Assembly (NCBI RefSeq): GCF_900110575.1
Contig: NZ_FOEF01000020.1
Coordinates: 1-64,000 of the forward strand
DNA: 64,000 nt
DNA from: Amycolatopsis saalfeldensis
Lineage (GTDB): Bacteria > Actinomycetota > Actinomycetes > Mycobacteriales > Pseudonocardiaceae
Direction: 5' to 3'
In this document: piece by piece, positions 1 through 9,567 of the stretch
Numbering within the stretch: position 1 is the first letter of the stretch
Layout: every line of letters starts with the position of its first letter
Program-made: the position numbers and the translations under genes
The notes under the pieces: model-generated
The model's database searches: none
Told to the model about the DNA's origin: nothing
The model's input: the letters and a program-made list of their open reading frames with translations, nothing else

Positions 1-450
1 GCCGGCTCGCTGGACTCGATGGGCCCGCAGCCGGTCGCGTCGGCCGCCTCGACCAACCCGCTGCTGACCAAGCTGGTCGCCGCGGTCAAGGCCACCAACC
101 TGGTCGACACGCTCAACAGCCAGCCCGCGATCACCGTCTTCGCGCCGGCCGACCCCGCCTTCGCGGCGCTGGGCGACGCGAAGTTCAACGAGCTGGCGAA
201 GAACCCGAGCCAGCTGGCGCCGATCCTGCAGTACCACGTCCTGCCCAAGCGCTACGACGCCAAGGGCCTGGCCGCCGCCGGTGGCTCGGTCACCTCGCTC
301 GACACCGCGGGCGGCCCGCTGAAGATCGAAGGCTCCGGCGACAACATGACCGTCAACGGCGCCAAGATCCTCTGCGGCAACATCCCCACCAAGAACGCCA
401 CCGTCTTCGTCATCGACAAGGTCCTCACCCCGGGGACCAACAAGAGCTGA
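1..450 (+). CDS. FAS1 (fasciclin) domain protein, C-terminal part
   Basis: The reading frame is open from base 1, so the N-terminus, probably with a signal peptide, lies outside the window. The visible 149 residues form one fasciclin-like FAS1 domain: an NPLLTKLV start, the H1 box VFAPADPAFAAL, the central YHV, and the H2-type end VFVIDKVLTPG. FAS1 domains mediate adhesion and are usually secreted or lipoprotein-anchored in actinobacteria (family knowledge). The protein ends right after the domain, and a strong hairpin follows the stop, so this is the last gene of its transcription unit. Cell-surface location is inferred, because the signal is not visible. Confidence 0.85.
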   Translation, partial: AGSLDSMGPQPVASAASTNPLLTKLVAAVKATNLVDTLNSQPAITVFAPADPAFAALGDAKFNELAKNPSQLAPILQYHVLPKRYDAKGLAAAGGSVTSLDTAGGPLKIEGSGDNMTVNGAKILCGNIPTKNATVFVIDKVLTPGTNKS

Positions 451-467
451 CCAAGACCGGCACTGTC

Positions 468-519
468 CACAGTGGTACCACCGGGTCGCCGTCGGGGCGC
501 GCCCGGTGGTACCACTGTG
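468..519. terminator. Long perfect hairpin behind the FAS1 gene
   Basis: Two 18-base arms (468-485 and 502-519) are exact reverse complements around a 16-base loop, starting 17 bases after the FAS1 stop. No T-run follows, as is common for actinobacterial terminators. The rest of the gap to the next gene (to 899) holds a CCT trinucleotide run near 662-686 and the promoter-region repeats listed separately. I see no gene in it. Confidence 0.65.
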
Positions 520-816
520 TCGTGGAACGCCCGCTGTCCACCGGAAATCGCGGATCGGGACAGCGGGGAGCCCCTCGGTGTTGTGGCGGCCGAGGCGCTC
601 GCCGGTCATCGTCGGCGCCGATACTCCACGCTGCCGGCGGTGACCGGCCCCGGCGCCGCATCGCCTCCTCCTCCTCCTCCTCCGCCCGCCCGGCTCCGTC
701 GCCGCGAAGGCCGTGTTCCGGCAACCGGGACAACGGCTTCCGTGGTTTCCCCGCAGTGCCAACGTTCGTCGGTACTCGCGGGCCCTGGCCGACCGTACCG
801 TGAACTGGCTCGAACC

Positions 817-878
817 ACTGCTGGCTAATAAAAATCAGCAGTTCTCCCGCCGGCGCACGGTGCTTTCGGGTGCGCCGG
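817..878 (+). promoter_or_regulatory. Protease upstream region with two inverted repeats
   Basis: ACTGCTG (817-823) pairs with CAGCAGT (836-842) around an unusually AT-rich centre that contains TAATAA, the only AT-rich patch in this gap. A second 9-bp inverted repeat (850-858 with 870-878) lies just before the ribosome binding site. The first looks like a promoter or operator and the second like a 5'UTR hairpin near the start codon. Both functions are inference. Confidence 0.4.
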
Positions 879-899
879 TTCCCTTGCCGAGGAGGCATC

Positions 900-1937
900 A
901 TGGGCACAGCCGGTTCATCAGCCAAAATCGCGGTACTGGCCGCCGCGCTGATCGTGAGCGGCACGCTTTTCGCACCGGGCAGCCAAGCCGCGCCGGACCC
1001 GGCCCGGTCGGCTGCCGAGCTGTCGGCGCAGCTGGGCGGCACCAGCGCCGGTTCCTACCTGGACGGCGCGGGCAAACTCGTCGTGACGGTGACCGACGAA
1101 GCCGGCGCACGGTCCGTGCGGGCCGGGGGAGCGGAGCCGAGATTCGTCAAGCACGGCGCGGCGGCACTGGGCCGCAGCCTCGACACCCTGCGCCGGACCG
1201 CGACGATCCCGGGCACCGCCTGGGCGATCGACCCGGTGACCGACCAGGTCGTGGTCTCCGCCGACGACAGCGTGGCCGCGGCGAACCTCGGCCGCCTGAA
1301 GTCCGTGGTGGCCGGCCTCGGCGACACCGCGCGGCTGCAGCAGGTGAAGGGCGAGTACCGCACCACGATCGCCGGCGGCGACGCCATCATCGGCGGCGGG
1401 GTCCGGTGCTCACTGGGCTTCAACGTGAAGAAGCCCGGCACCAGCACCGCGTACCTGCTCACCGCCGGCCATTGCGGAAACGTGGCCTCGACCTGGGCCG
1501 ATTCGAGCGGCAAGACGATCGCCTCCCGCGTCGGCACCAGCTTCCCCGGCAACGACTACTCGCTGTTCCAGTACACCACCGCGACCGACCGCCCGGGTTC
1601 GGTGGACCTGTACAACGGCACGTTGCGCGACATCGCCAACGCGGGCACCCCGGTGGTCGGGCAGACCGTCGGGCGCACCGGCAGCACGTCGCACTTCCAC
1701 ACCGGCAAGGTCACCGGGCTCAACACCACGGTGAACTACAGCGACGGCACCACGGTGACCGGCATGATCGCGACCACCGTGTGCGTCGAAGGCGGCGACA
1801 GCGGCGGATCGCTGTTCGCCAACAACACCGCGCTCGGCCTTACCTCGGGCGGCAGCGGAAACTGCACCAGCGGCGGGAATTCCTTTTACCAGCCGGTGAC
1901 CGAAGCGCTGAACGCGTACGGGGTCGCCATTTACTGA
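900..1937 (+). CDS. Secreted S1-family (streptogrisin/alpha-lytic type) serine protease
   Basis: A 345-residue preproenzyme. The start is ATG 900, chosen because GAGGAGG lies just upstream. A hydrophobic signal ends near residue 31 (SQAAPDP). A propeptide of about 125 residues follows, and the chymotrypsin-fold mature part begins around GGDAIIGGGVRCS. The catalytic triad is complete: His about 191 in TAGHCG, Asp about 218 in GNDYSLF, Ser about 301 in GGDSGGS. Cysteine pairs around the active His and Ser fit the family disulfides. The length is normal for streptogrisin-type enzymes. Export through Sec and self-cleavage of the propeptide are family knowledge. The gene stands alone behind its own promoter region. 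Confidence 0.93.
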   Translation: MGTAGSSAKIAVLAAALIVSGTLFAPGSQAAPDPARSAAELSAQLGGTSAGSYLDGAGKLVVTVTDEAGARSVRAGGAEPRFVKHGAAALGRSLDTLRRTATIPGTAWAIDPVTDQVVVSADDSVAAANLGRLKSVVAGLGDTARLQQVKGEYRTTIAGGDAIIGGGVRCSLGFNVKKPGTSTAYLLTAGHCGNVASTWADSSGKTIASRVGTSFPGNDYSLFQYTTATDRPGSVDLYNGTLRDIANAGTPVVGQTVGRTGSTSHFHTGKVTGLNTTVNYSDGTTVTGMIATTVCVEGGDSGGSLFANNTALGLTSGGSGNCTSGGNSFYQPVTEALNAYGVAIY

Positions 1938-2032
1938 TTCCGCTTCCGTGGTGGCCGATGCACGTAACCGCGCGGTAAGGAACATTCGGCGGGCACCGTG
2001 TGAGACTGGTCTCATCGGACCAGGAGGTCACC

Positions 2033-2332
2033 ATGGAGCGTTCTCACCCGCACCGGATGCCGGCCGCCGGACTGGCCAAGAGCCGGCTGGCGACAATGGG
2101 AGTGTCGGTCGTTTTCGCGTTGGTCGTCGCCGGCGGCGCGAAAGGCGCGTTCGAACTCAGCGGCACGATGATGACGAATGTCGCGCTCATGGGCGCGTGG
2201 CTGATGTTCACGCTGGGCCTGGCTTACGCGGGGGTCCGGCTCCGGCCCAGGCTCGGTCTCGCCCTCCTCGCGGGCTTCGGCGCAGGCGCCCTCCTGGTCC
2301 TGATCTTCGGCGGCATGCAGATCCTCAACTGA
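2033..2332 (+). CDS. Small integral membrane protein, unknown function
   Basis: A 99-residue protein. ATG 2033 is preferred because AGGAGG sits 5 bases before it; an in-frame ATG further upstream lacks one. Three hydrophobic stretches (about 22-40, 45-65 and 74-95) alternate with short basic loops such as RLRPRLG. I do not recognise a family. It converges on the rhamnosidase gene with only 28 bases between the stops. Confidence 0.65.
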   Translation: MERSHPHRMPAAGLAKSRLATMGVSVVFALVVAGGAKGAFELSGTMMTNVALMGAWLMFTLGLAYAGVRLRPRLGLALLAGFGAGALLVLIFGGMQILN

Positions 2333-2360
2333 CGCCGGCCCCGCGCTTCCCTCCCGTTGC

Positions 2361-5300
2361 TCAGCAATGGTCGACGAGGAACCGCCAGGTGCCCGAGCCG
2401 ACGGAATACCTTGGTGCCGCCGGGTTTCCGGGTAGCGTCACCGCGCCGGGCGTCGCGGTGACGCGCGCCGGGGAGTCGAACGCCGGGACCGACACCGTGG
2501 CTGTCGAGTTCACCGGGATCGTGACCGTCAGGTCGAACCGGCAGCCGCGGTGCGTCCAGGACGAGCCGACCCGGCCGCGCACCGTGTCGATCGAGGCCGA
2601 GACGCGGCCGAGCCCCGGGGGCACCTGCGGGGCGATCGCGATGGCGGAGTAGCCGGGCGCGGCCGGGCTGATCCCGGCGAACTGCGTGTACATCGGCGCG
2701 TTGACGCCCGCGAACATCGCGTGGTCATGGGTTTCCATGCCGGATTCGTAGGTCCACTGCTCCCACGGGGTGGTCGCGCCGCGGCTGATCTGGTAGCCGA
2801 ACCCGGGGTAGGACGGCTGGCCGAGCACGGTCCGGGCCACGTCGATCCGGCCGATCCGGGCGAGCGCGTCCGGCAGGTAGCGGGTGCCGAAGATGCCGGT
2901 GTCGAGGTGCCCGTGGTCGCGGTTCAGGATCGTGTCCACCAAGCGGTTGCCCACGTCCTGGACCCGGTCGGGCGGAACCAGGCCGAACGCGAGGGGCAGG
3001 ATGCCGGTCGTCTGGCGTCCGTCGCCGTAGCCGGCGCCGTCCGCGTTGAGGAAGTGCCCGTTGAACGCCGTGGCGATGGCGCCGGCCAGCTGCTGGTAGT
3101 GCGCGGCGTCCTGCCGGTTCCCCAGCGCCGCCGCGGCTTTGGCGACGCTTTCGGCCTGCTGGTGGGAAAGCGCGGTGTTGACCAGCGCCCGCTCGCTGAA
3201 GCAGTCGCCCGCGTCGGGGGCGCCCTGCCCGCCGTTGGCCTTCGGGCTGCGGTCCGGCGGGCACCAGTCGCCGAAACCCCGGTCGTCGGGCCAGACCAGG
3301 CCGGGGTAGGCCGCGGCGTTGGCGTCGACGAACTTCTTCATCAGCGGGTACGCGGCGGCGAGGCTCGGAAGGTCGCCGTACTGCTCGTACAGCGACCAGG
3401 CCAGGGTGACCGAGCCGCCGCCCATGTCCGGCTGCTGGGCGTTCCCGGCGTCGTTCGGCAGCGCCGTTCCCGGCGGCAGGGCCCGCAGGTACTGGGCGTA
3501 GAACGAGTCCATGCCGAAGTCCAGCACCGAGGCGTCGTGGTAGGCCTGCACGTCCATGCCCGGCGGGGTCCGCTCGTCGCGGACCGGGTTGTCGGTGGGC
3601 AGGCTCATCGAATTGTTCAGCACCGCCCGGCGGTTGTTCTGCCAGATCCGGTTCAGCAGCGCGTCGGAGGTGTCGAACGTCCCGGTGGAGGCCACATCGG
3701 CGTGCGCGACCACCCCGAGGACACTGCCCGGATCCGGCTTCCCCGGGTATCCGGTGACCTCGAGGTAGCGGAAACCGTGGTAGGTGAAGCGGGGTTCGTA
3801 GGTCTGGGTGCCCGGTGCCGGGCCGAGGGTGTACGAATCGGCCGACGCGGCGTCCCGGTTGGTCGCGGTGTCGAGCATGCCGTCGGCGGTGAGCTCCTCG
3901 GCGGTGCGCATCCGCACGGTCGTGCCGGCCGGGCCGGCGACCCGGAGCCGTTCCCAGCCGGCGAAGTTCTGCCCGAAGTCGTAGACGTACACGCCGGGAC
4001 GCGGCTGGGTCAGCGACACCGCGGGCAAGGTCTGGACCACTCGGATCGGCGGCGCGGTGCTCGCCGCCAGTGCCCCGCCCGGCGCCGCCGCGGTCCGCAC
4101 CGGGTGCCATCCCGCGTCGTCGAACCCGGGCCGGTCCCAGCCGTTCTGCTGGAGGCGGGCGTCGTAACTCTCGCCGTCGTAGATGTCGTTGGTGACGATG
4201 GGGCCGTCCGACCATCGCCAGGCACCGTCCGTGGTCACCGTTTGCCGGGTCCCGTCGGTGAACGTGACCGCCAGCGACAGGATCGCCTGTTCCGGGCCGA
4301 GCCAGCGGAATCCGTACGGGCTGAAGCGGGCTCCGTACCCGTTGCCCAGCCAGATGCCGGCGGCGTTCCGTCCTTGATGGACTTGCGCGGTGACGTCGTA
4401 GGAGTCGTAGAGGTCCTGCCGGTCGTACGGGGTGTTCGCGGGAGCCAGGACGTGGTCGCCGACCTTGGCGCCGTTCAGGTGCAGCTCGGCCAGGCCCAGG
4501 CCGTGCACATAGGCGCGAGCCGAGGCGACCTTCTTGCCCAAGGTGAATTCACGGCGCAGCATCGGCGCGTCGGAGGACTGGGCGAGCAAGGTCGGGTCGC
4601 CTTGCGGATCCAGCTGCCCGTCCGTGATCGGGACACCGGGGAAACGCGGATCCGGGGTGGCCGAGAAATCGTCGGAGAACAGCGTTTTCCCCGCGGGATC
4701 ACGGACGACCAGGTTGGCGTACCGGGCGTCCTCCCGGATTCCCTGGCTTTCCGAAGCCCGGAATCCGATGGTGCCCGCGCCGAACGTGCTGTCGGTGCGG
4801 GTGTCGACGAGCGTGCCGTCGATCCAGGTGCTGATGGTGGCGCCCTGCGCGGTGAGACGCAGATGATGTCGCGCTGTCGCGTTCTGCGGGGTGAGCACCG
4901 GGCTCAGGTCGGTTTCGCCGAGGACCCGGAACGCGCCGTTCTGCCGGACGTGCGCCCGGAGCATGACCTTTCCCGGGGTGGTCACGGTGTTGATCTGCCA
5001 GAGGTAGTAGTTGCCGGGATCCTGTGCCCGGAACACCACGCCGGCCGCGGCGGCCGCGATGGTGAAGTCGAGGTCGAGGCCGAAGTCCGGCCAGGCGTAG
5101 GCGCCGGCGGTGTCGGGGGTGATCCACTGGGCGCCCGCCCAGTCCGCCGGGGTGAACGGCCCGGGCTCCATCCACGCGGGCGCCGACGGCGCGGACGGAT
5201 TGCCCTGAGCGTCCCACGCCTGGACCGTCCAGTAGTACCGGTGGCCCGGGAGCAGCGCCGGGCCGCCGTAGCGGACGGCGGTCGAGTCGGATTTCGGGAT

Positions 5301-5603
5301 TTTGCCGCTGTCCCAGACATCCGCGCGGTTCTTCGCGAGCAGATCCGGGGTACCGGCCACCAGTACGCGGTAGGCGGTCTGGCGGTCCCCGCGGGTGCCG
5401 GACCACAGCTTCCAGCTCAGTGACGGCAGCGCGCTGTCGAGCCCGAGCGGATCGGACCGGTTGTCGGCCCGCAGATCGCCGACGGTGATCCGCGCCGGCG
5501 CGCGCGAGCCCGCGTCCGCGGGAGCGCCCGCCAGGAGCGACGACACCAGTACGAGCAGGAGGACCACGGCCCGGACCGTGGCCGGGCGACGGTGACCGGA
5601 CAT
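2361..5603 (-). CDS. Secreted GH78 alpha-L-rhamnosidase
   Basis: A 1080-residue exoenzyme that would remove terminal alpha-L-rhamnose from glycosides. The start is ATG 5603, behind GTGGAG and before a Sec signal (about 1-33, AVVLLLVLVSSLLAGAPADA). The order is an N-terminal Ig-like domain, a lectin-like insertion about 170-310 (VVFRAQDPGNYYLWQI), the rhamnosidase N domain (LNGAKVGDHVLAPANTPYD), then the alpha/alpha barrel with PVRDERTPPGMD, which carries the usual acidic catalytic residues, and ATTPWEQW, the second catalytic Glu region. It is longer than minimal GH78 enzymes because of the insertion. A promoter with a LacI-like operator lies directly upstream. It follows a hydrolase and a LuxR gene on the same strand. 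Confidence 0.92.
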   Translation of the reverse strand: MSGHRRPATVRAVVLLLVLVSSLLAGAPADAGSRAPARITVGDLRADNRSDPLGLDSALPSLSWKLWSGTRGDRQTAYRVLVAGTPDLLAKNRADVWDSGKIPKSDSTAVRYGGPALLPGHRYYWTVQAWDAQGNPSAPSAPAWMEPGPFTPADWAGAQWITPDTAGAYAWPDFGLDLDFTIAAAAAGVVFRAQDPGNYYLWQINTVTTPGKVMLRAHVRQNGAFRVLGETDLSPVLTPQNATARHHLRLTAQGATISTWIDGTLVDTRTDSTFGAGTIGFRASESQGIREDARYANLVVRDPAGKTLFSDDFSATPDPRFPGVPITDGQLDPQGDPTLLAQSSDAPMLRREFTLGKKVASARAYVHGLGLAELHLNGAKVGDHVLAPANTPYDRQDLYDSYDVTAQVHQGRNAAGIWLGNGYGARFSPYGFRWLGPEQAILSLAVTFTDGTRQTVTTDGAWRWSDGPIVTNDIYDGESYDARLQQNGWDRPGFDDAGWHPVRTAAAPGGALAASTAPPIRVVQTLPAVSLTQPRPGVYVYDFGQNFAGWERLRVAGPAGTTVRMRTAEELTADGMLDTATNRDAASADSYTLGPAPGTQTYEPRFTYHGFRYLEVTGYPGKPDPGSVLGVVAHADVASTGTFDTSDALLNRIWQNNRRAVLNNSMSLPTDNPVRDERTPPGMDVQAYHDASVLDFGMDSFYAQYLRALPPGTALPNDAGNAQQPDMGGGSVTLAWSLYEQYGDLPSLAAAYPLMKKFVDANAAAYPGLVWPDDRGFGDWCPPDRSPKANGGQGAPDAGDCFSERALVNTALSHQQAESVAKAAAALGNRQDAAHYQQLAGAIATAFNGHFLNADGAGYGDGRQTTGILPLAFGLVPPDRVQDVGNRLVDTILNRDHGHLDTGIFGTRYLPDALARIGRIDVARTVLGQPSYPGFGYQISRGATTPWEQWTYESGMETHDHAMFAGVNAPMYTQFAGISPAAPGYSAIAIAPQVPPGLGRVSASIDTVRGRVGSSWTHRGCRFDLTVTIPVNSTATVSVPAFDSPARVTATPGAVTLPGNPAAPRYSVGSGTWRFLVDHC

Positions 5604-5659
5604 GAACGCTCCACTCGGGGACGGCGCCGAACCCGTGGCGGCGTGGTCCGGGGGGAGGT

Positions 5660-5708
5660 GATTGAAACGATTCAATCGAGTATACCGCCCACTCCCGGGT
5701 GGCCACAA
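5660..5708 (-). promoter_or_regulatory. Rhamnosidase promoter overlapped by a LacI-type operator
   Basis: On the minus strand TTGTGG (5708-5703) and TATACT (5684-5679) are separated by 18 bases, a good housekeeping-sigma promoter. Immediately after the -10 box lies a perfect dyad, GATTGAA-ACGA-TTCAATC (5660-5677), with the central CG typical of LacI-family operators. The start codon is 57 bases further on. Repression relieved by rhamnose or a rhamnoside is inference. No LacI gene is in the window, so the regulator would be encoded elsewhere. Confidence 0.7.
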
Positions 5709-5728
5709 CAGCCGGCGGCCAGGCCTCC

Positions 5729-6757
5729 TCAGAGCCTGGCGACGTCCATGATCGCCGTGGCGAAGGGCTGCGGCGCCTCCTGCGGCACGTTGTGCCCGAT
5801 GCCGTCGAGGATCCGGTGCTCGTACCTGCCGGTGAACCGGGCGCGGTAGCCCTTGCCGTCTTTGGCCGCGCCGTCGAAATCGCTCGCGAGCGTGATCGAC
5901 GGGACGCCGATGGTCGCGCCGGCGGCGAGTTTCTGTTCGTACGCCTCGTAGTGCGGCTCACCCGGTGCGAGGCTCAGCCGCCAGCGGTAGTTGTGGATGA
6001 CGATGGCCACGTGGTCCGGGTTGTCGAATGCGGCGGCGCTGCGGTCGTACGTCGCGTCGTCGAAGTGCCACGCCGGGGACGCCGTCTTCCAGATCAGCTT
6101 GTTGAAGTCGTGGCGGTTCGCCGCGTAGCCCGCGCGGCCGCGTTCGGTCGCGAAGTAGTACTGGTACCACCAGCCCAGCTCGGCGGCCGGGGCGAGCGGC
6201 TGCTGGTTCGCCTTCAGGTCGGTGACGATGTACCCGCTGACCGGGACGACGGCCTGGCACCGCTCGGGCCACAGCGCCGCGATGACGGCGGCCGTGCGCG
6301 AACCCCAGTCGTACCCGCCGAGAATCGCCTTCCCGATCTTCAGGGTGTCCATCAGGGCCACGACGTCGAGGGCGACCGCGGTCTGCTGTCCATTGCGGAC
6401 CGTGGCCGCCGACTTGAACGCCGTCGGGCCGTACCCGCGCAGGAACGGGACGATCACCCGGAAGCCCGCGGCGGCGAGCAGCGGCGCGACGTCGGCATAG
6501 CTGTACGGGTCGTACGGCCAGCCGTGCAGCAGCAGCACCGGCTGACCGCCGGCCGGGCCGAACTCGGCGTACGCCATGGTCACGGCGCCGGCGTCGGCCT
6601 GCTTGAGCGGGCCCAGCGAGGTGTTCCGGCCCGAGCCCGCCCGCAGTCCGGCGCCGGCCAGTGGGGCGGCGGCGGGAGCCGGTGACGAGCAGGCGGCCAA
6701 GGAGGTCGCCGCCACACCGGCCGCGAACGCCTGGGTGAATCGTCTCCTGCTGATCAT
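5729..6757 (-). CDS. TAT-exported lipoprotein alpha/beta hydrolase (epoxide hydrolase/dehalogenase-like)
   Basis: 342 residues. The N-terminus SRRRFTQAFAAG is a twin-arginine signal and LAAC a lipobox at about residue 22, so the enzyme should be anchored outside the membrane. The fold shows HGWPYDPYSY (oxyanion region), the nucleophile elbow GGYDWGS with Asp as nucleophile, and the catalytic His in GIGHNVPQEAP. An Asp nucleophile points to the epoxide hydrolase or haloalkane dehalogenase branch and not to esterases; the substrate cannot be told. It lies between the LuxR regulator gene (95 bases upstream) and the rhamnosidase, all on the minus strand. Confidence 0.85.
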   Translation of the reverse strand: MISRRRFTQAFAAGVAATSLAACSSPAPAAAPLAGAGLRAGSGRNTSLGPLKQADAGAVTMAYAEFGPAGGQPVLLLHGWPYDPYSYADVAPLLAAAGFRVIVPFLRGYGPTAFKSAATVRNGQQTAVALDVVALMDTLKIGKAILGGYDWGSRTAAVIAALWPERCQAVVPVSGYIVTDLKANQQPLAPAAELGWWYQYYFATERGRAGYAANRHDFNKLIWKTASPAWHFDDATYDRSAAAFDNPDHVAIVIHNYRWRLSLAPGEPHYEAYEQKLAAGATIGVPSITLASDFDGAAKDGKGYRARFTGRYEHRILDGIGHNVPQEAPQPFATAIMDVARL

Positions 6758-6852
6758 CTGAGCTCCTGTGCGAAAGACCGTGGGACGGCCTCGACGCTAA
6801 GGAGTCCCGCCCGCCACGCGCGCCCGTCGGATGACGCACCCGGCGTAAGTCG

Positions 6853-9567
6853 TCAGTCCCGGCGGGCCTTCAGCATGCCCGCCAGCTCGGCGCGGGAGGT
6901 CACGCCGAGCTTCGGGAAGATCCGGTGCAGGTGGGTGCCGACGGTCCGGTGCGAGAGGTAGAGCCGCTGCCCGATCTCCCGGTTGGTCAGCCCGTCGGCG
7001 GCCAGCTGCGCGATGCCCAGCTCGTGCGGGGTCAGCTTCTCCCGCGCGTCCGGGCCCCGGTTCGGGCTCGACTCGCCGGCACTGCGCAACTCCCGCCGGG
7101 CCCGCTCGGCCCAGGCCTTCAGGCCGAGCGCGTCGAAGGCCTCCCGGGCCGTACGCAGGTGGGCTCGCGACTCGACGACCCGGCGCTGCCGCCGCAGCCA
7201 TTCGCCGAACGCCAGGTGGACGCGCCCGCGTTCGGCCGGCCACCCGCTCAGGTCCGCCCGCAGCGCCGCGGTGAATCGGTCTTCGGCGGATTCGCCCGGC
7301 GCGAGCACGGCCCGCGCGTACCGCAGCCCGATGTGCAGCGCCGGTGACGGCGTCGTGGCGGCGAGCGGCTCCAGCTCGGCCAGGATCTCCCGCATCGTGT
7401 CCGCCGCCCCGGCCCGCACGGCGGCCTCGGCCAGCTCCGCGACGCAGTACGCGCGCAGGGCCAGCTGGTAGGCCGGGTCGGCGGGATCGAACAGCCGGCG
7501 CAGGTCGGCGAACGCGTCCTCGAACCGGCTCTCGCCCAGTGCCAGGAGCCCGCGCGCGAGCTGGACGGTGGCCAGCACCGGACGCGCGCCGGCCGCGAGT
7601 CCGGCGCGTTCGGCCTCGTCGGCGAGCGCGTTCGCCTGCTCGTGCTCGCCGCGCAGGGCGGCGATCTCGGCCTGCACGGCCAGCGCCAGCCCGCCCATGA
7701 ACGGCTGGCCCGTCTCCTGTGCGAGGCGGACGGCCTCCGCGGCGGCGGGCGCCGCCCCGGCCAGGTCGCCGAGCCGGGCCCGGCTCCACGCCTGAACGGC
7801 CAGCGCCCGGGGCAGCAGCCCGAGCCGGCCCTGGGCGCGCAGGCCCGGCGCCGCGGCCGTCGAGAAGCGCGCGGCCAGGTCGAACGCGCCCACCTGCAAG
7901 GACGCGCTGCCCAGGTACCGGTCGACCTCCGGGTCGGCCCCGGCCACGCGGGCGAAGGCCCGCAGCCGCTCGAGCACGACCGCACCCCGTTCGAAGGGCG
8001 CGACGTACGCGGCGACGGCGACCAGGCGCGGATCGTCGTCCGGGACGGGCAGCCGGTCGGCCACGCCGAGCAGCGCCCGGCGCGCGTCCGGGCCGGGTTC
8101 GGCCCAGAAGCAGCGCATCGCGGCGCCCCACAGGACCCGCATCGCCGCGTCGTCCTGCCCGCCGGCGGCGACCGATCCGGCGAGCGCGGCCAGTTCCCCG
8201 ATCCGGGCGGGATCCTCGCGGACACCGTCCTCGAAGCCGCTGAGCACCTGGCTCGCGAAAGCGTTGCGGCGGGCGGAAAGCGGCCCGCCCCGGGCGTCGC
8301 GCACCAGGCGCTCGGCCGTCTCGCGGCGGCCGGACTCGACCGCCAGCCCGGCGGCCCGCAGCAGCCGGTCCGCCCGCGCGCCCGGGTCCTCGCTCAGCCG
8401 TGCCGCCTGCTCCAGCGCCGCGATCGCGGCCGCGGCGCCGCCCCGGTGCCGGGCCCGCTCGGCGGCCGATTCCAGGGCCGTCGCCACGGCTTCGTCGGGG
8501 CCGGCGGTCGCCCGAGCCCGATGCCAGGCCTGCCGGTCGGGCTGCTCGCGCAGGGTCTCGGCCAGCGCGAGCTGCGCCTGCCGCCGATCGCCGAGCGTCG
8601 CGGCCGCCGGGATGGCCGAGCGCATCAGCGGGTGCCGGAAGCTCACGCAGCCGGCCCCGAGCTCGACCAGGCGGGCGTCGACGGCGGGGGCCAGGACCTC
8701 GGGCTCGACGGGGGTACCGAGCAGGGTCGCCGTCGCCGCGAGGTTTTCGGCGATCGAGCCGGTCTCGTTGAGCGCGGCGACCAGCAGGACGGCCCGGGTG
8801 GACGCCGGCAGCGCCGCGACCCGGGCGGTGAACGCGCGCTCCAGCCGTTCGGTCAGCGGCAGGACCGGGTCGAGCCCGTCGAGGTCCGCGACGGCCGACG
8901 GCAGCTCGGTCAGGGCGAGCGGGTGGCCCGCGGCCTCGGCGAGCAGCCGGGCCCGGACCGCCGGGTCGAGCCGGGGCGCCACCGCGTCCAGCAGCTCCGC
9001 GGCGACCTCGTCGCGGAGCCGGCCGAGCGGCATCGGCGAGAGGCCGGCGTCGAGCAGCGGTGAACCGGAACCCTCGCCGACGGTGGCGATCAGGACGACC
9101 GGCTCGGTCTCGATCCGCCGGGCCACGAAAGCCAGGACGTCGGCGCTGGCGCGGTCCAGCCAGTGGACGTCCTCGGCGACGACCAGCACCGGTTTCCGGG
9201 CGGCTTCGTCGGTCAGCAACGTCAGCGCGGCGAGTCCGACCAGGTAGGCGCTGGGCTCCGGCCCGTCCGCGAGCCCGAGCGCGGTCCCGACGGCGGCCCG
9301 CTGCGGCGCGGGCAGCCCGGCCACGCCCGCCCGGACGGGGTGGAGCAGCTGGTGCAGCCCGGCGTAGGCGAGATCCTGCTCGGCGTCGGCGCCGGTCGTG
9401 CGCAGCACTCGCATTCCCGCGACCGAGGCGGCCGCGGCCGCCTCCGCGACGAGTGCCGACTTCCCGATCCCGGCCTCACCCCGGATGAGGACGCCGCCGC
9501 GCCCTCCGGGGCCGTCGACGAGCTCGGTCAGGTCCTTCAGCTCGGCGTCCCGCCCGTGCAGCTTCAT
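6853..9567 (-). CDS. LAL-type LuxR-family transcriptional regulator (AAA ATPase plus HTH)
   Basis: 904 residues, the usual size of large ATP-binding LuxR regulators. ATG 9567 is chosen for its GGGGAGG ribosome site; longer in-frame starts exist without one. The Walker A motif GEAGIGKSALV is near residue 30, Walker B is VLVVAEDVHWLD, a long TPR-like helical middle follows, and the C-terminal LuxR helix-turn-helix contains LTNREIGQRLYLSHRTVGTHLHRIF. It is divergent from the tannase-family gene (133-base gap) and upstream of the hydrolase, so it is a candidate activator of one or both. The inducer is unknown. Confidence 0.9.
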   Translation of the reverse strand: MKLHGRDAELKDLTELVDGPGGRGGVLIRGEAGIGKSALVAEAAAAASVAGMRVLRTTGADAEQDLAYAGLHQLLHPVRAGVAGLPAPQRAAVGTALGLADGPEPSAYLVGLAALTLLTDEAARKPVLVVAEDVHWLDRASADVLAFVARRIETEPVVLIATVGEGSGSPLLDAGLSPMPLGRLRDEVAAELLDAVAPRLDPAVRARLLAEAAGHPLALTELPSAVADLDGLDPVLPLTERLERAFTARVAALPASTRAVLLVAALNETGSIAENLAATATLLGTPVEPEVLAPAVDARLVELGAGCVSFRHPLMRSAIPAAATLGDRRQAQLALAETLREQPDRQAWHRARATAGPDEAVATALESAAERARHRGGAAAAIAALEQAARLSEDPGARADRLLRAAGLAVESGRRETAERLVRDARGGPLSARRNAFASQVLSGFEDGVREDPARIGELAALAGSVAAGGQDDAAMRVLWGAAMRCFWAEPGPDARRALLGVADRLPVPDDDPRLVAVAAYVAPFERGAVVLERLRAFARVAGADPEVDRYLGSASLQVGAFDLAARFSTAAAPGLRAQGRLGLLPRALAVQAWSRARLGDLAGAAPAAAEAVRLAQETGQPFMGGLALAVQAEIAALRGEHEQANALADEAERAGLAAGARPVLATVQLARGLLALGESRFEDAFADLRRLFDPADPAYQLALRAYCVAELAEAAVRAGAADTMREILAELEPLAATTPSPALHIGLRYARAVLAPGESAEDRFTAALRADLSGWPAERGRVHLAFGEWLRRQRRVVESRAHLRTAREAFDALGLKAWAERARRELRSAGESSPNRGPDAREKLTPHELGIAQLAADGLTNREIGQRLYLSHRTVGTHLHRIFPKLGVTSRAELAGMLKARRD

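Noticed and set aside
2550..5423. 957-codon open frame opposite the rhamnosidase gene
   Set aside because: It is the antisense shadow of a confident GH78 gene. High GC at third positions removes stops, and the peptide is Arg/Gly/Val-rich with no domain.
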